Part shown: one piece after another, positions 42,746 to 50,797 of the stretch
Layout of the letters: the number at the start of each line of letters is the position of its first letter
Position numbering within the stretch: position 1 is the stretch's first letter
From: Candidatus Gastranaerophilales bacterium
GTDB lineage: Bacteria; Cyanobacteriota; Vampirovibrionia; Gastranaerophilales; Gastranaerophilaceae
Assembly: GCA_944326605.1 (NCBI GenBank)
Contig: CALVEM010000009.1
Span: 1 to 64,000 of the forward strand
Direction of reading: 5' to 3'
DNA: 64,000 bases
The notes under the pieces: generated by a model
What the model saw: the letters and a program-made list of their open reading frames with translations, nothing else
Databases searched by the model: none
What the model was told of the DNA's origin: nothing
Made by a program: the position numbers and the translations under genes

Positions 42746-44896
42746 GTGTTTACAAGTCCTGTTAGCGGAAGAATGGAAATGTCAAATTTTTATTTAGTTC
42801 CGTCATCCCAAAGAGAACCAACAGTTCCAAAAATTAATGAAAATATTGAAAAGACTAATAAAGAGAGTAAATCGTCAAACAAACGACTTTCCCCCGTGGT
42901 TGTTGCAACCGCGCTGGCTGCAGCAGTTTTGAGCGGAGGAATAGCATACAGGCATTATAATTCTGTTGTAAAAGGGATGAAACATGAAATTAAAGAGCTT
43001 GCATCTGATAATGATGTATTAAAAGGCATTAATAAAACATTAGAGGAGCAAATTGAAAATTCAAAAAATAAATTAGAGATTATTTTAAAACAGGATTCTT
43101 CTGACGTTCCGCTGTCAGAAGATAAAAAAAGAATACTTGAAGATTTGGAAAATAAGATTAATAATCCCGTTCTTGATTATGATTTATTAAATCCGCCGGA
43201 GTTTGACAAAATAGCTAATTATTCCACAGATTCTATTCCTTTGCCGTCATCTGTCGGAACAAATAACAGAGCCGGTATAGTAAAACTGAATATTCCTGAA
43301 ATTGCTTCTGACGGAAGGTTTGAATTTGAAGTTCCTATGACTGACAGTGTAAAAATTACCCATGAAAGGAAAGATTTTAATCCGGTCAAAAATAAGGAAT
43401 CAATAATTTCATTGAACTATGGAAAATCGGTGCAATGGGATAATGATAAAGTTGCACGTGATATACTTCAAAACTTTTATGACGGTCACGGGCAGACACT
43501 TGACGGTGTAAAACTTAGTTTTATACCTCTTGAAAATTTCAGGTACAGGGTAAGAATTGAAGGAAAATCAACGTTTTCTCCGGAAAAGGCAATTTATCTC
43601 GGGCTTTCGTCAAAACAATTTAATGATAGGGCGGCAGGAAATTACGGTGAAGGTGTGAAGATGGCTGCCTTAAAACTTTTAACTGAAGGCGGTGCGGAAA
43701 ATGTTAAAATAGCATCGGATAACTGGATTTGTACATGGAATATAGGGCAAAATGAGTTATTTAACGGCGAAAATTCAAAAGTCATGTGCTTTTCTGTAGA
43801 TAAAGCCCCGCAAATATTTGACGGTAATTATTTAGAATTCGAAACAAATAACTTTTATTTACTTGACTCTTTGAGAAATTCAATAAATCGTTTTTATCAC
43901 TCAGGAAATGTGCATTTTAAATGTCCTGATTTTGAAAATGATGTTATATTAATCAAAAATCTTCCTGCCGGTGAAAAGGGCGGAATATATATTGCCGGAC
44001 AGCGTTTTCAATATGACGGGGATTATAACGGGCTTGACGGTATTGTAATTGCTTTGAAAGAAAAGACATTAAAAGACATTTTTGATACATCCAGAGACAG
44101 AACATCTATTGACAAAGGCGATCTTGAAAAAATCGGGAAATGGGTTGCAGAAGAACAACGGATGTCAAATCAGGACAAAGCCAATCTGCTTAAAGCTCTT
44201 GAGAGTTATTGGGATGATAAACCTTTTAAATATGAACATCCTATGGACAGTTTTCTTAGGGGATTTTTACAATCTGATAAGTTTTGTTATTATAATTCAT
44301 CTTTGTATATAGATTTTCCTGAGGACAAATATGTTGCATATTCTTATGCAAGTGATCAGCTTATATTAGATTTAATGTCCCGCGGTTACAGAATTTGTAA
44401 AGATGAATTTAAAAATATCGGAATGCAGGATATTAGCCAGTTGATGATAAAGCTGAGGCAGCATCAGGCACTTGTTCCGACAGATATTCAAAAAAAGAAA
44501 ATTATACTTATAAAAGATGCTCTGTTAAATCTTTCAGCTCCGTTAAGGGATAAGCATTTTTCAGAAGACGAACTAAATGCCAAAATTTATATTTTTGATA
44601 ATAAGGCTGCAAATGAATGTAAAATGTATTCTGATACTTGTGCCGAAGCTATTACAAAAATAGATAAGTCTTATGGTTTCTGGATTGACAGGAATTATTT
44701 AAACCGTGCAAGTTTTACCGATGTTTTGGAAACAGCTCTGCACGAACTTTCTCATAAAGAGGGCGGTGACGGTTCTGCAGATTTTTCTTACAAACTGACA
44801 GATGTAAACAGATGTGTTATTGATCATATTTTAATAAATAAAGAAACGAGAAGCATATTGCAAATGCTTGCGAATATCTGGGAAAAGTTATCGTAA
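42746..44896 (+). CDS. Membrane-anchored GHKL-ATPase / HExxH zincin fusion
   Basis: 716 residues from a GTG at 42746 (AGAGGG nine bases upstream). A membrane helix VVVATALAAAVLSGGIAY lies at about 50-67, followed by a coiled coil (70-125). A GHKL-type ATP-binding domain follows: ARDILQNFYDGHGQTL near 234-249 (N-box with Asn and Asp) and NYGEGVKMAALKLL near 296-309 (GxG-K lid motif). Near 664 is ALHELSHKEGG, a zinc-protease HExxH motif, preceded by KSYGFWIDRNYL. Ser/Thr or His kinase motifs are absent. I know no named family with this pairing; an ATP-gated membrane protease is a working guess. Confidence 0.6.
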   Translation: MFTSPVSGRMEMSNFYLVPSSQREPTVPKINENIEKTNKESKSSNKRLSPVVVATALAAAVLSGGIAYRHYNSVVKGMKHEIKELASDNDVLKGINKTLEEQIENSKNKLEIILKQDSSDVPLSEDKKRILEDLENKINNPVLDYDLLNPPEFDKIANYSTDSIPLPSSVGTNNRAGIVKLNIPEIASDGRFEFEVPMTDSVKITHERKDFNPVKNKESIISLNYGKSVQWDNDKVARDILQNFYDGHGQTLDGVKLSFIPLENFRYRVRIEGKSTFSPEKAIYLGLSSKQFNDRAAGNYGEGVKMAALKLLTEGGAENVKIASDNWICTWNIGQNELFNGENSKVMCFSVDKAPQIFDGNYLEFETNNFYLLDSLRNSINRFYHSGNVHFKCPDFENDVILIKNLPAGEKGGIYIAGQRFQYDGDYNGLDGIVIALKEKTLKDIFDTSRDRTSIDKGDLEKIGKWVAEEQRMSNQDKANLLKALESYWDDKPFKYEHPMDSFLRGFLQSDKFCYYNSSLYIDFPEDKYVAYSYASDQLILDLMSRGYRICKDEFKNIGMQDISQLMIKLRQHQALVPTDIQKKKIILIKDALLNLSAPLRDKHFSEDELNAKIYIFDNKAANECKMYSDTCAEAITKIDKSYGFWIDRNYLNRASFTDVLETALHELSHKEGGDGSADFSYKLTDVNRCVIDHILINKETRSILQMLANIWEKLS

Positions 44897-44973
44897 AGAA
44901 ATGTAAAATTATATACTTTTTATATAAAAGTAAGTCAATTTTTTAAAGGCTTACTTTTTTATAAATATAGAGG

Positions 44974-44979
44974 TATAAT
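44974..44979 (+). promoter_or_regulatory. -10 of a leaderless small-protein mRNA
   Basis: TATAAT, six bases AATTTT, then the ATG at 44986. No SD sequence. Confidence 0.55.
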
Positions 44980-44985
44980 AATTTT

Positions 44986-45150
44986 ATGGACAAGAGAGAT
45001 TTAACGTTAATCGAAAACAAAACAACTGTCGAAGAAAAACAGGCTGAAAAATCTGTTTCCCGTCAGACAAATCCGATTGCCAAAAAGTTTGTCGAATTCC
45101 ATAAAGAAAATATGTCTAAATTCAGTGTGAAAGACTTGTTTAGAAAATGA
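44986..45150 (+). CDS. Small basic protein of 54 residues
   Basis: Reads MDKRDLTLIENKTTVEEKQA, then a Lys/Ser-rich middle, ending KENMSKFSVKDLFRK and TGA at 45150. Composition and codon use look genuine, and a perfect TATAAT stands at the leaderless spacing before the ATG. No family recognised. It lies between the zincin fusion gene and a repeat cluster. Confidence 0.55.
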   Translation: MDKRDLTLIENKTTVEEKQAEKSVSRQTNPIAKKFVEFHKENMSKFSVKDLFRK

Positions 45151-45159
45151 TGTCATAAG

Positions 45160-45335
45160 CTTGGAAGGCAGGCTATTTTCATTTATATAAGAAGACGTTA
45201 GGATGTTAAGACGATAAGACGTTAAGTTCTTTACGGTTCGCTAAAGCGAACAGAAAAATATCCCCTCTCCTCCTTTGGGGAGAGGGTGTCTGAAGGACAG
45301 GAGAGGGGCTTTTAGAAGGCAGAGAGAAGGTAAAA
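45160..45335. repeat. Dispersed repeat cluster
   Basis: Contains GGAAGGCAGGCTATTTTCAT (cf. 50640, 54055, 59160), a GACG/CGTTAAGACG-type run (45190-45225; cf. 15048 and 54205) and a CCCTCTCC...GGAGAGGG palindrome with flanks (45262-45312; cf. 14979, 12950-13040). Confidence 0.65.
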
Positions 45336-45339
45336 GTTT

Positions 45340-45879
45340 ATGTATCAGATAAAAAATCAAATTTATCAAGATATGACAAAGACACAGAAATCTGCTCTGT
45401 GTAATTTTTTGCGAGCGCTGGTCAAAAAATCTCCTGAACTGAGCGTTAACGCTATTTTAGATAAATTTCTTGATGATGAAAGATATTATTTTGAGATTAA
45501 TAACCCGCATTTTGAATTTCTCGAAAACTATTTAGATGATGACAAATTTCTTGATGAAACTCTGTTGTACTTGAAAGAATGCCGTAAATACTACGAATAC
45601 AAGAAAAAACAAGAACCAATTATTCAGGCACAGAAAGAGTTCGAAAAGAAAAAACGTGCGTTTTTGCGCGAAGTTAAAATGTCAAAAGAACAGCCGACAA
45701 AAAAACAGCTTTATTATTATGACCGTTTGTGCAAAAAATATAATATAGAAAAAAAAGAATTGACATCAAAGTTAGAGGCACGTGATGAGATAGAGAGAAT
45801 TTTACGGGATTTTTCCCCCTCATCTGCCTTTCAGGCATCTTCTCCCGCCAACGGGGAGAAGGATGGAGATTGTTTATGA
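45340..45879 (+). CDS. Hypothetical protein, repeat-derived C-terminus
   Basis: 179 residues with GAAGG nine bases before the ATG. All-helical and highly charged: LSVNAILDKFLDDERYYFEI then a coiled region KKKQEPIIQAQKEFEKKKRA and a possible SAP-like helix pair KKQLYYYDRLCKKYNIEKKE. The last 20 residues (SPSSAFQASSPANGEKDG...) are encoded by a dispersed CTTTCAGGCAT/CGGGGAGAAGG repeat. The stop overlaps the prmC start as ATGA, so the two genes are coupled. Confidence 0.6.
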   Translation: MYQIKNQIYQDMTKTQKSALCNFLRALVKKSPELSVNAILDKFLDDERYYFEINNPHFEFLENYLDDDKFLDETLLYLKECRKYYEYKKKQEPIIQAQKEFEKKKRAFLREVKMSKEQPTKKQLYYYDRLCKKYNIEKKELTSKLEARDEIERILRDFSPSSAFQASSPANGEKDGDCL

Positions 45880-46721
45880 CAAATTTGCAAGAGATTTTGA
45901 AAATATTGACGGATAGCGGTATTGAACCTAATGAAGCAAATGTTGAAGTTAAACTTTTGCTTGAGCGTTTTGCAAATTACGGGGCAAAAGATATTATTAT
46001 GGGAAATAAATTAACTCCGGAAAAACTCGAGTTAGTAAAAAAGAAGGCCGTATTGCGTGCCAAAACTCGTCAGCCCATACAGCATATAACAGGTTTTGCG
46101 GATTTTATGGGAGAAAAATTTATTGTAAATCCGTCTGTTTTAATTCCGCGTGATGAAACGGAACTTCTGGTCAGGCATGCCGTTGAAATTATCAATAAAA
46201 ATAATTTTAAAATGGCTTTAGATGTTGGTACAGGCTCGGGTTGTATCGCCTGCATGATAGCAAAGCATACTGATTGTCAAATTATCGGGCTTGATATTTC
46301 GACAGACGCTTTGAATACGGCGCTTGATAACGCATCAAGGTTAAACCTTTTTAATAAAGCAATTTTTAGAAAATCAGATATATTTTCAAATGTAAAACCT
46401 GGTGAAAGCTTTGATATTGTTATCTCAAATCCGCCCTATATTCCGCCCCGTGAAAAAGAAAATATTCAAACAGAAGTTAAATTTGATCCTGTGGAAGCTC
46501 TTTTTACAAAAGATGAAAAGGGGCTTGAGTTTTACGAAAAAATAACGCAGGAAGCTCCTGCAATATTGAATAAAAGCGGATATTTGCTGTTTGAACTCGG
46601 TATCGGACAGTCTGCAGATGTTAAAATTCTCATGGAACAAAATGGCTTTTCTGATATTGAGATAATAAAAGATCTTGCGGGAATTGACAGGGTAATAAGC
46701 GCAAGATTAGAAGGCGATTAG
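45876..46721 (+). CDS. prmC: Peptide-release-factor glutamine methyltransferase PrmC (HemK)
   Basis: 281 residues; methylates the Gln of the GGQ motif in RF1/RF2. The SAM-binding ALDVGTGSGCIACMIAK (near 112-128) and catalytic NPPYIPPRE (near 190-198) are diagnostic, and FMGEKFIVNPSVLIPRDETE precedes them. The ATG at 45876 has GGAG seven bases upstream and overlaps the preceding stop; the TTG at 45870 is not needed. prfA is usually adjacent but is not here. Confidence 0.95.
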   Translation: MTNLQEILKILTDSGIEPNEANVEVKLLLERFANYGAKDIIMGNKLTPEKLELVKKKAVLRAKTRQPIQHITGFADFMGEKFIVNPSVLIPRDETELLVRHAVEIINKNNFKMALDVGTGSGCIACMIAKHTDCQIIGLDISTDALNTALDNASRLNLFNKAIFRKSDIFSNVKPGESFDIVISNPPYIPPREKENIQTEVKFDPVEALFTKDEKGLEFYEKITQEAPAILNKSGYLLFELGIGQSADVKILMEQNGFSDIEIIKDLAGIDRVISARLEGD

Positions 46722-47300
46722 AATTAAGGCCAAGAGGCAAAGATTTAAAGCCTATTTAGAATTTAGTAAGATAGGCTATTACAGCTGACGGAGGTCAAGA
46801 GGTCAGGATGTCAAGCTATTTTCATTTATAGCTATTTTGGTAAAATTGTGACAAAATTTATTATTGATAATAGCTTTGCTTCTATGCCTCTTCGCATCTT
46901 TGCATCTAACTTTAGCCTGCCTTCCTGCCCTCCGGTCTTCTGTTCTTCTGAACAGAAAGTAGGGTGGGATAAGCATTTGCGTTCCCACCAATCATTGCCA
47001 GGCTTCTTCTCACGTTATCAATTTATATAAAGCAAAACAGATGCGAGGGATAAGAGATTCCGAAACAAGTTCGGAATGACAATAATACCCGAGTGTATTG
47101 ACAGAATAAAGCGACAGCAAGAATATCTTTAAGGTTTTACAACACTTAAAAAAGCGACTTATGCAATTCCGTAAGCAGTCATGGGTGCAGCGGCCTCTTG
47201 CTCGTATCGCGATAAACGGGACTACGGAATGCTCCGCCGGCTCATCGCCGCCGTGTGCTTCCTTCGCCCTCTGCTCACTCGCGCTACGCTGCCTACGTGC
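46722..47300. repeat. Gene-free stretch filled with dispersed repeats
   Basis: 46811-46902 is the second copy of the TGGTAAAATTGTGACAAAAT element. Around it are the AAGAGGCAAAGATT/GGTCAAGAGG segments, GCCTGCCTTCCTGCCCTCCG (46915-46934; cf. 50730) and GATTCCGAAACAAGTTCGGAAT (47059-47080). 47160-47305 is a locally GC-rich block with GCCGCCG and TCGCGCTACGC-type sequence of unknown origin. ORFs here are not convincing. Confidence 0.65.
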
Positions 47301-47306
47301 GTAGCA

Positions 47307-47342
47307 CAAAAAAATGCCGGAAACAGTGAGGATTTCCGGCGC
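47307..47342 (-). terminator. Terminator of the TolC-like gene
   Basis: Minus-strand GCCGGAAA and TTTCCGGC pair around a nine-base loop and are followed by ATTTTTTT, about 65 bases after the stop. Confidence 0.8.
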
Positions 47343-47406
47343 ATTACTTTAAATTTGGGTTTAAAGTAAAGAGGTGATGATTATATGTGATTTTAGTTTA
47401 CATAGG

Positions 47407-48846
47407 TTAATTTACGTAGTCGTAAGGTTTGCTTCCCGTTGCTTTGTACAAGCTGATTGCATCTGTCATGCATTCTATCTTTTGTTGTGCAACGAGTTTT
47501 TCTATTGTCAGAAGGTTTTCCTGATACTGGATTAAGTCAAGTTTGGAAATTGTTCCTTCATCAAATTTATTTTCGCTGTACTTGTAATCTTCTTTTTCCA
47601 GATTGAATTGATGTTCTGTTTGAAGCATCTTATCTTTATCGAGTTTTGCAGCAACAAGTGCATCGTTGACTTCCTGAATAGCTGTCAGGTTTGTTTTATA
47701 ATAGTTTTGCAAAATTCGTTCATAAGTTGCTTTTTTCAATCTCAAATTTGCAATCAAAGATCCGCCCTGAAACAACGGTGCCATAATACCGCCTGCGAGT
47801 CCTAAAAGCATATTTTTGGTAGTGAACAAACTGCCTAAATCTCCGGCATTAAATACTGCCCCGCCTAAGATATTGATGGAAGGCAGAAATTCTTTTTTAG
47901 CGACTTTAACATCAATTCCGGCTTTTTCAACCATTAATTCCGCTTTCAGATAATCAGGCCTGTTTGTAATGATTTCCGAGGGAATTTGTGAGGGTACGGC
48001 GAGTTTGTAATTGATATCATCAAGCGATTTTCTTTCAAGTGAATTTGCATTCTCGGGGCTTTCGCCGATAAGTACGCTTAACTGATGTAACATTTGCTCT
48101 CTGTGTTTCTTCAATTCTATTAAATCGGTCTGGCCTTGAACAAGTGATTTGTTTGCTCTGACGGTGTCAGCAGTTGAAGTTAGTCCTTCTTTGTTGCTTG
48201 CGAGCATCAAATCATATATTTCCTGTCTTATTTTTACAATTTGTTCCTGTAAATCAATCATTTTATCAAGATTAATTATATTAAAATATGTTGAACCTAC
48301 TGCTGATGCAACGGAAATATAGGCCGCACGCTCATCCTGTTTTGAACCTTCGTAAAGTTTTTTTACGGCTTTTGTTTTGTTATGATTTTTCAGGAAAATG
48401 TCAGCTTCATACTGTACAATAATCGGAAGTCCGAAATTGATATCAGTACTTGTACTTCCAGGCATTTTAAACCACCCCGGTCCAAAACCTCCGGTAGCGG
48501 ACGGAAGCTCGCTTGCGAATTGCATTTTAACATTCTGATAGTATTCTTCAACATTCAAAGTTGCCATTTTCAAATCGTAATTATTTATAACAGCTTTTTG
48601 AATATATGATGTGAGAATATCATCGTTAAAATTTTCCCACCAGTTCATGTTTATATATGCAAATTTATAATCATCAGAAGTTTTTTGTTTTTTATTTTTG
48701 CTGACCATGCTTTTGAATTGTTTCGGGGTAGCAGTCGAAGCTTTTGCATTTTCTTCAACTGCGAAAACAGGCATGGTGTTCAAGCTTATGATACTTGCCA
48801 GTAATGCTATTGATATAACCTTTTTCACTTTTTTTATCCTCTTCAT
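47407..48846 (-). CDS. TolC/NodT-type outer-membrane efflux protein
   Basis: 479 residues; signal peptide KKVISIALLASIISLNTMPVFA. A GTG at 48828 has a well-spaced GAGG and is an alternative to the ATG at 48846. Two OEP repeats each with long helices (YNLKMATLNVEEYYQNVKMQ; YERILQNYYKTNLTAIQEVN) and beta segments forming the channel (PLFQGGSLIANLRLKKATYE). No N-terminal lipobox Cys, unlike most NodT lipoproteins. Divergent from MarR-EmrA-EmrB genes, giving a complete tripartite efflux system. Confidence 0.88.
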   Translation of the reverse strand: MKRIKKVKKVISIALLASIISLNTMPVFAVEENAKASTATPKQFKSMVSKNKKQKTSDDYKFAYINMNWWENFNDDILTSYIQKAVINNYDLKMATLNVEEYYQNVKMQFASELPSATGGFGPGWFKMPGSTSTDINFGLPIIVQYEADIFLKNHNKTKAVKKLYEGSKQDERAAYISVASAVGSTYFNIINLDKMIDLQEQIVKIRQEIYDLMLASNKEGLTSTADTVRANKSLVQGQTDLIELKKHREQMLHQLSVLIGESPENANSLERKSLDDINYKLAVPSQIPSEIITNRPDYLKAELMVEKAGIDVKVAKKEFLPSINILGGAVFNAGDLGSLFTTKNMLLGLAGGIMAPLFQGGSLIANLRLKKATYERILQNYYKTNLTAIQEVNDALVAAKLDKDKMLQTEHQFNLEKEDYKYSENKFDEGTISKLDLIQYQENLLTIEKLVAQQKIECMTDAISLYKATGSKPYDYVN

Positions 48847-48999
48847 AGATTTTTGTGTTACTTATCTTCTTTATTAATTTTTGTCTTGGATTTTTGGGTT
48901 TTCGCCGGAGTAACGTCCAGCTTAAACTCACGGGCCGGGCTCGTTTCACTCGCGCGGTGCCCTACCAAAAATCCGCTCTTGCATTTTTACAATAACTAT

Positions 49000-49048
49000 G
49001 TTAGCATAATATTGTTGTAAATGCAACATATTTTTTTTACAACATAAT
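49000..49048. promoter_or_regulatory. Inverted repeats, likely MarR operator
   Basis: TGTTG-TAAATG-CAACA at 49013-49028 is a palindrome, and TACAACATAATATT (49039-49052) mirrors AATATTGTTGTA (49008-49019). They lie in the divergent gap between the TolC-like gene and the MarR gene, ahead of the MarR -10 at 49069. Confidence 0.6.
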
Positions 49049-49068
49049 ATTTAAATAATAAAACAGAT

Positions 49069-49074
49069 TATAAT
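49069..49074 (+). promoter_or_regulatory. -10 of leaderless marR-type mRNA
   Basis: TATAAT, six bases TAAAGT, then the ATG at 49081. No SD sequence. Confidence 0.55.
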
Positions 49075-49080
49075 TAAAGT

Positions 49081-49554
49081 ATGAAAACTAAACCGGATTG
49101 CAAATTACATTATACAGACAGTATACATTATGAACTTGAACAGACTTCAAGGTTAATGAAAAAAGTAACAACCCAGTTGTTTGAAAAGTTGGAAATAGGT
49201 TTATCTCTTGATGAATATGCTGCATTGGATACTGTTTCCGTTAATGCGGGGATTTGTCAGAGAGATCTTGCAAGGCTTATATTAAAAGACAGGGCAAATA
49301 CAGGCAGAATTTTAGATTCGCTGGAACAAAAAGGATTTATAACACGATTTATTGATACAAAGAACAACAGGTTAGTAAAAAAAATGGGCATAACTGAAAG
49401 AGGCTTGAAAGAACTTGACACAATTAATAAAAAAGTGAAACAATATCTTGAGAGTGTAACAAAAACGATTTCTGATGAAGATATCGAAAGAGTTCAGGAA
49501 ACTTTGAAATCTTTCAGGCTTGAGTTGGAAAAAGTAGTAGAAATAAATATATAA
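49081..49554 (+). CDS. MarR-family transcriptional regulator
   Basis: 157 residues. Winged-helix core: LSLDEYAALDTVSVNAGICQ, the recognition region QRDLARLILKDRANTGRILD, and a wing with FIDTKNNRLVKKMGITERGL. Long terminal helices form the dimer interface. First gene of an EmrAB-type operon (18-base gap to the next gene), with palindromes upstream, so it is a likely repressor of the pump relieved by small-molecule ligands. A Cys (CKLH at 7, CQRD near 60) could give redox sensing; unproven. Confidence 0.88.
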   Translation: MKTKPDCKLHYTDSIHYELEQTSRLMKKVTTQLFEKLEIGLSLDEYAALDTVSVNAGICQRDLARLILKDRANTGRILDSLEQKGFITRFIDTKNNRLVKKMGITERGLKELDTINKKVKQYLESVTKTISDEDIERVQETLKSFRLELEKVVEINI

Positions 49555-49572
49555 TTAAATAAGAGGTAGAAA

Positions 49573-50589
49573 ATGGAAGAACAAAATACAAATGTAGAAG
49601 AACAAAGTGTTCAAACGGACGAAGAAGTTAAAAAACCGCACAAGCCTTTTAAGAGATATATTGCAGGGGCTGCAATTGCTGTATTACTTGTCGGTGTAGC
49701 TTATTTTGTACATGATCTTTTAATGTACCAATCAACAGACGATGCTTACGTTGAAACAACAACAGTTCAGGTTGCTCCCAGAGTCAGCGGCCAGATTATT
49801 GAATCTTATGTAACCGATAACCAGACGGTTAAAGAAGGTGATCTTGTCGCCAAAATAGATCCTGCAGATTATGAAATTGCTCTGGCTCAGGCTGAGGCAA
49901 GATATGAAAGAATTTTGCTTGATCAAAAAAATGCTCAGGCTAATTTTAAGGCAATGCAGACAAATATTGATGTTGCAAAAAAAGATTTGGACAGATACAC
50001 AAATCTTTATGAAAAAGGCGCTGTATCAAAACAGACTCTTGACGCTGCTCAGGCAAAATATGATTCTGCTCAGGCAAACTTAACTAAGGCAGAAGAATCA
50101 TTGCTATCTCAGGGAGGCAATAAAGTTGCCGATGCAGATTTAAAAGAAGCAAAAGCTTTGAGAGATAAGGCTAAACTTAATTTAAGCTACACAAATATTT
50201 ATGCTCCTCAAAACGGAACAGTCGCATCAAGACGTGTTGAAAAAGGCATGTACGTAAATGTCGGTGCTCCTTTGTTTGTAATTGTTCCGGAAGATGTCTG
50301 GGTTGTTGCAAACTTTAAAGAAAACCAATTACGTCATATGAAACCCGGTCAGCCTGTTGATATCAAAATCGACACTTATCCTGACCATGTATTTAAAGGA
50401 AAAGTTGACAGTATTCAGCGTGCGTCGGGTGCAAAATCAAGCTTGTTCCCGCCTGAAAATGCGGTTGGTTCTTTCGTAAAAATCGTACAGAGAATTCCGG
50501 TAAAAATCGTTTTCACTGAAAAATACGATACAGATAAATACAATGTAGTTCCGGGCATGTCAGTTATTCCGAAAGTAAGAGTAAAATAG
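49573..50589 (+). CDS. emrA: EmrA/HlyD-type membrane-fusion protein
   Basis: 338 residues. Cytoplasmic acidic N-terminus, a single membrane helix YIAGAAIAVLLVGVAYFV at about 34-51, then TDDAYVETTTVQVAPRVSGQ (start of the biotinyl-lipoyl domain), a helical hairpin (about 95-185) and LSYTNIYAPQNGTVASRRVE. It bridges an inner-membrane MFS pump to the TolC-like channel. AGAGG seven bases before the ATG. Followed by two EmrB-like pumps. Confidence 0.9.
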   Translation: MEEQNTNVEEQSVQTDEEVKKPHKPFKRYIAGAAIAVLLVGVAYFVHDLLMYQSTDDAYVETTTVQVAPRVSGQIIESYVTDNQTVKEGDLVAKIDPADYEIALAQAEARYERILLDQKNAQANFKAMQTNIDVAKKDLDRYTNLYEKGAVSKQTLDAAQAKYDSAQANLTKAEESLLSQGGNKVADADLKEAKALRDKAKLNLSYTNIYAPQNGTVASRRVEKGMYVNVGAPLFVIVPEDVWVVANFKENQLRHMKPGQPVDIKIDTYPDHVFKGKVDSIQRASGAKSSLFPPENAVGSFVKIVQRIPVKIVFTEKYDTDKYNVVPGMSVIPKVRVK

Positions 50590-50599
50590 TAATTAGAGG

Positions 50600-50770
50600 A
50601 TAAGAAGGTAGGAAGATATGAGGATAGGCTATTAAAGCAAACGGAGGGCAAGAGGGCAGGATGTCAAGCTGGTATCAGTAATAGGTTTTTGAATAATTTT
50701 ACCAACCCATCTTTAAATGAAAATAGCCTGCCTTCCGGGCTTCCTGACCTCTGTCAGCTTTAATGGTTTC
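50600..50770. repeat. Dispersed repeat cluster inside the efflux operon
   Basis: AAGGTAGGAAGATATGAGGA, GGAGGGCAAGAGGGCAGGAT then the reverse-oriented AAAATAGCCTGCCTTCCGGG and CTGACCTCTGTCAGCTTTAA. The two arms could base-pair (GGCAGGATG.../...CCTGCC), so the spacer may fold into a hairpin. Confidence 0.6.
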
Positions 50771-50797
50771 CTATCTTCCATAAAAAAAGGATTTACA

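Noticed and set aside
46803..47309. Frames in the repeat-rich gap (e.g. MCYARRQRSASEQRAKEA)
   Set aside because: Composed of dispersed repeats and a GC-rich block; no SD and no family features.
48755..48949. Minus-strand frame upstream of the TolC-like gene
   Set aside because: Frame overlaps the signal-peptide region in another phase and has no SD; sequence is partly repeat-like.
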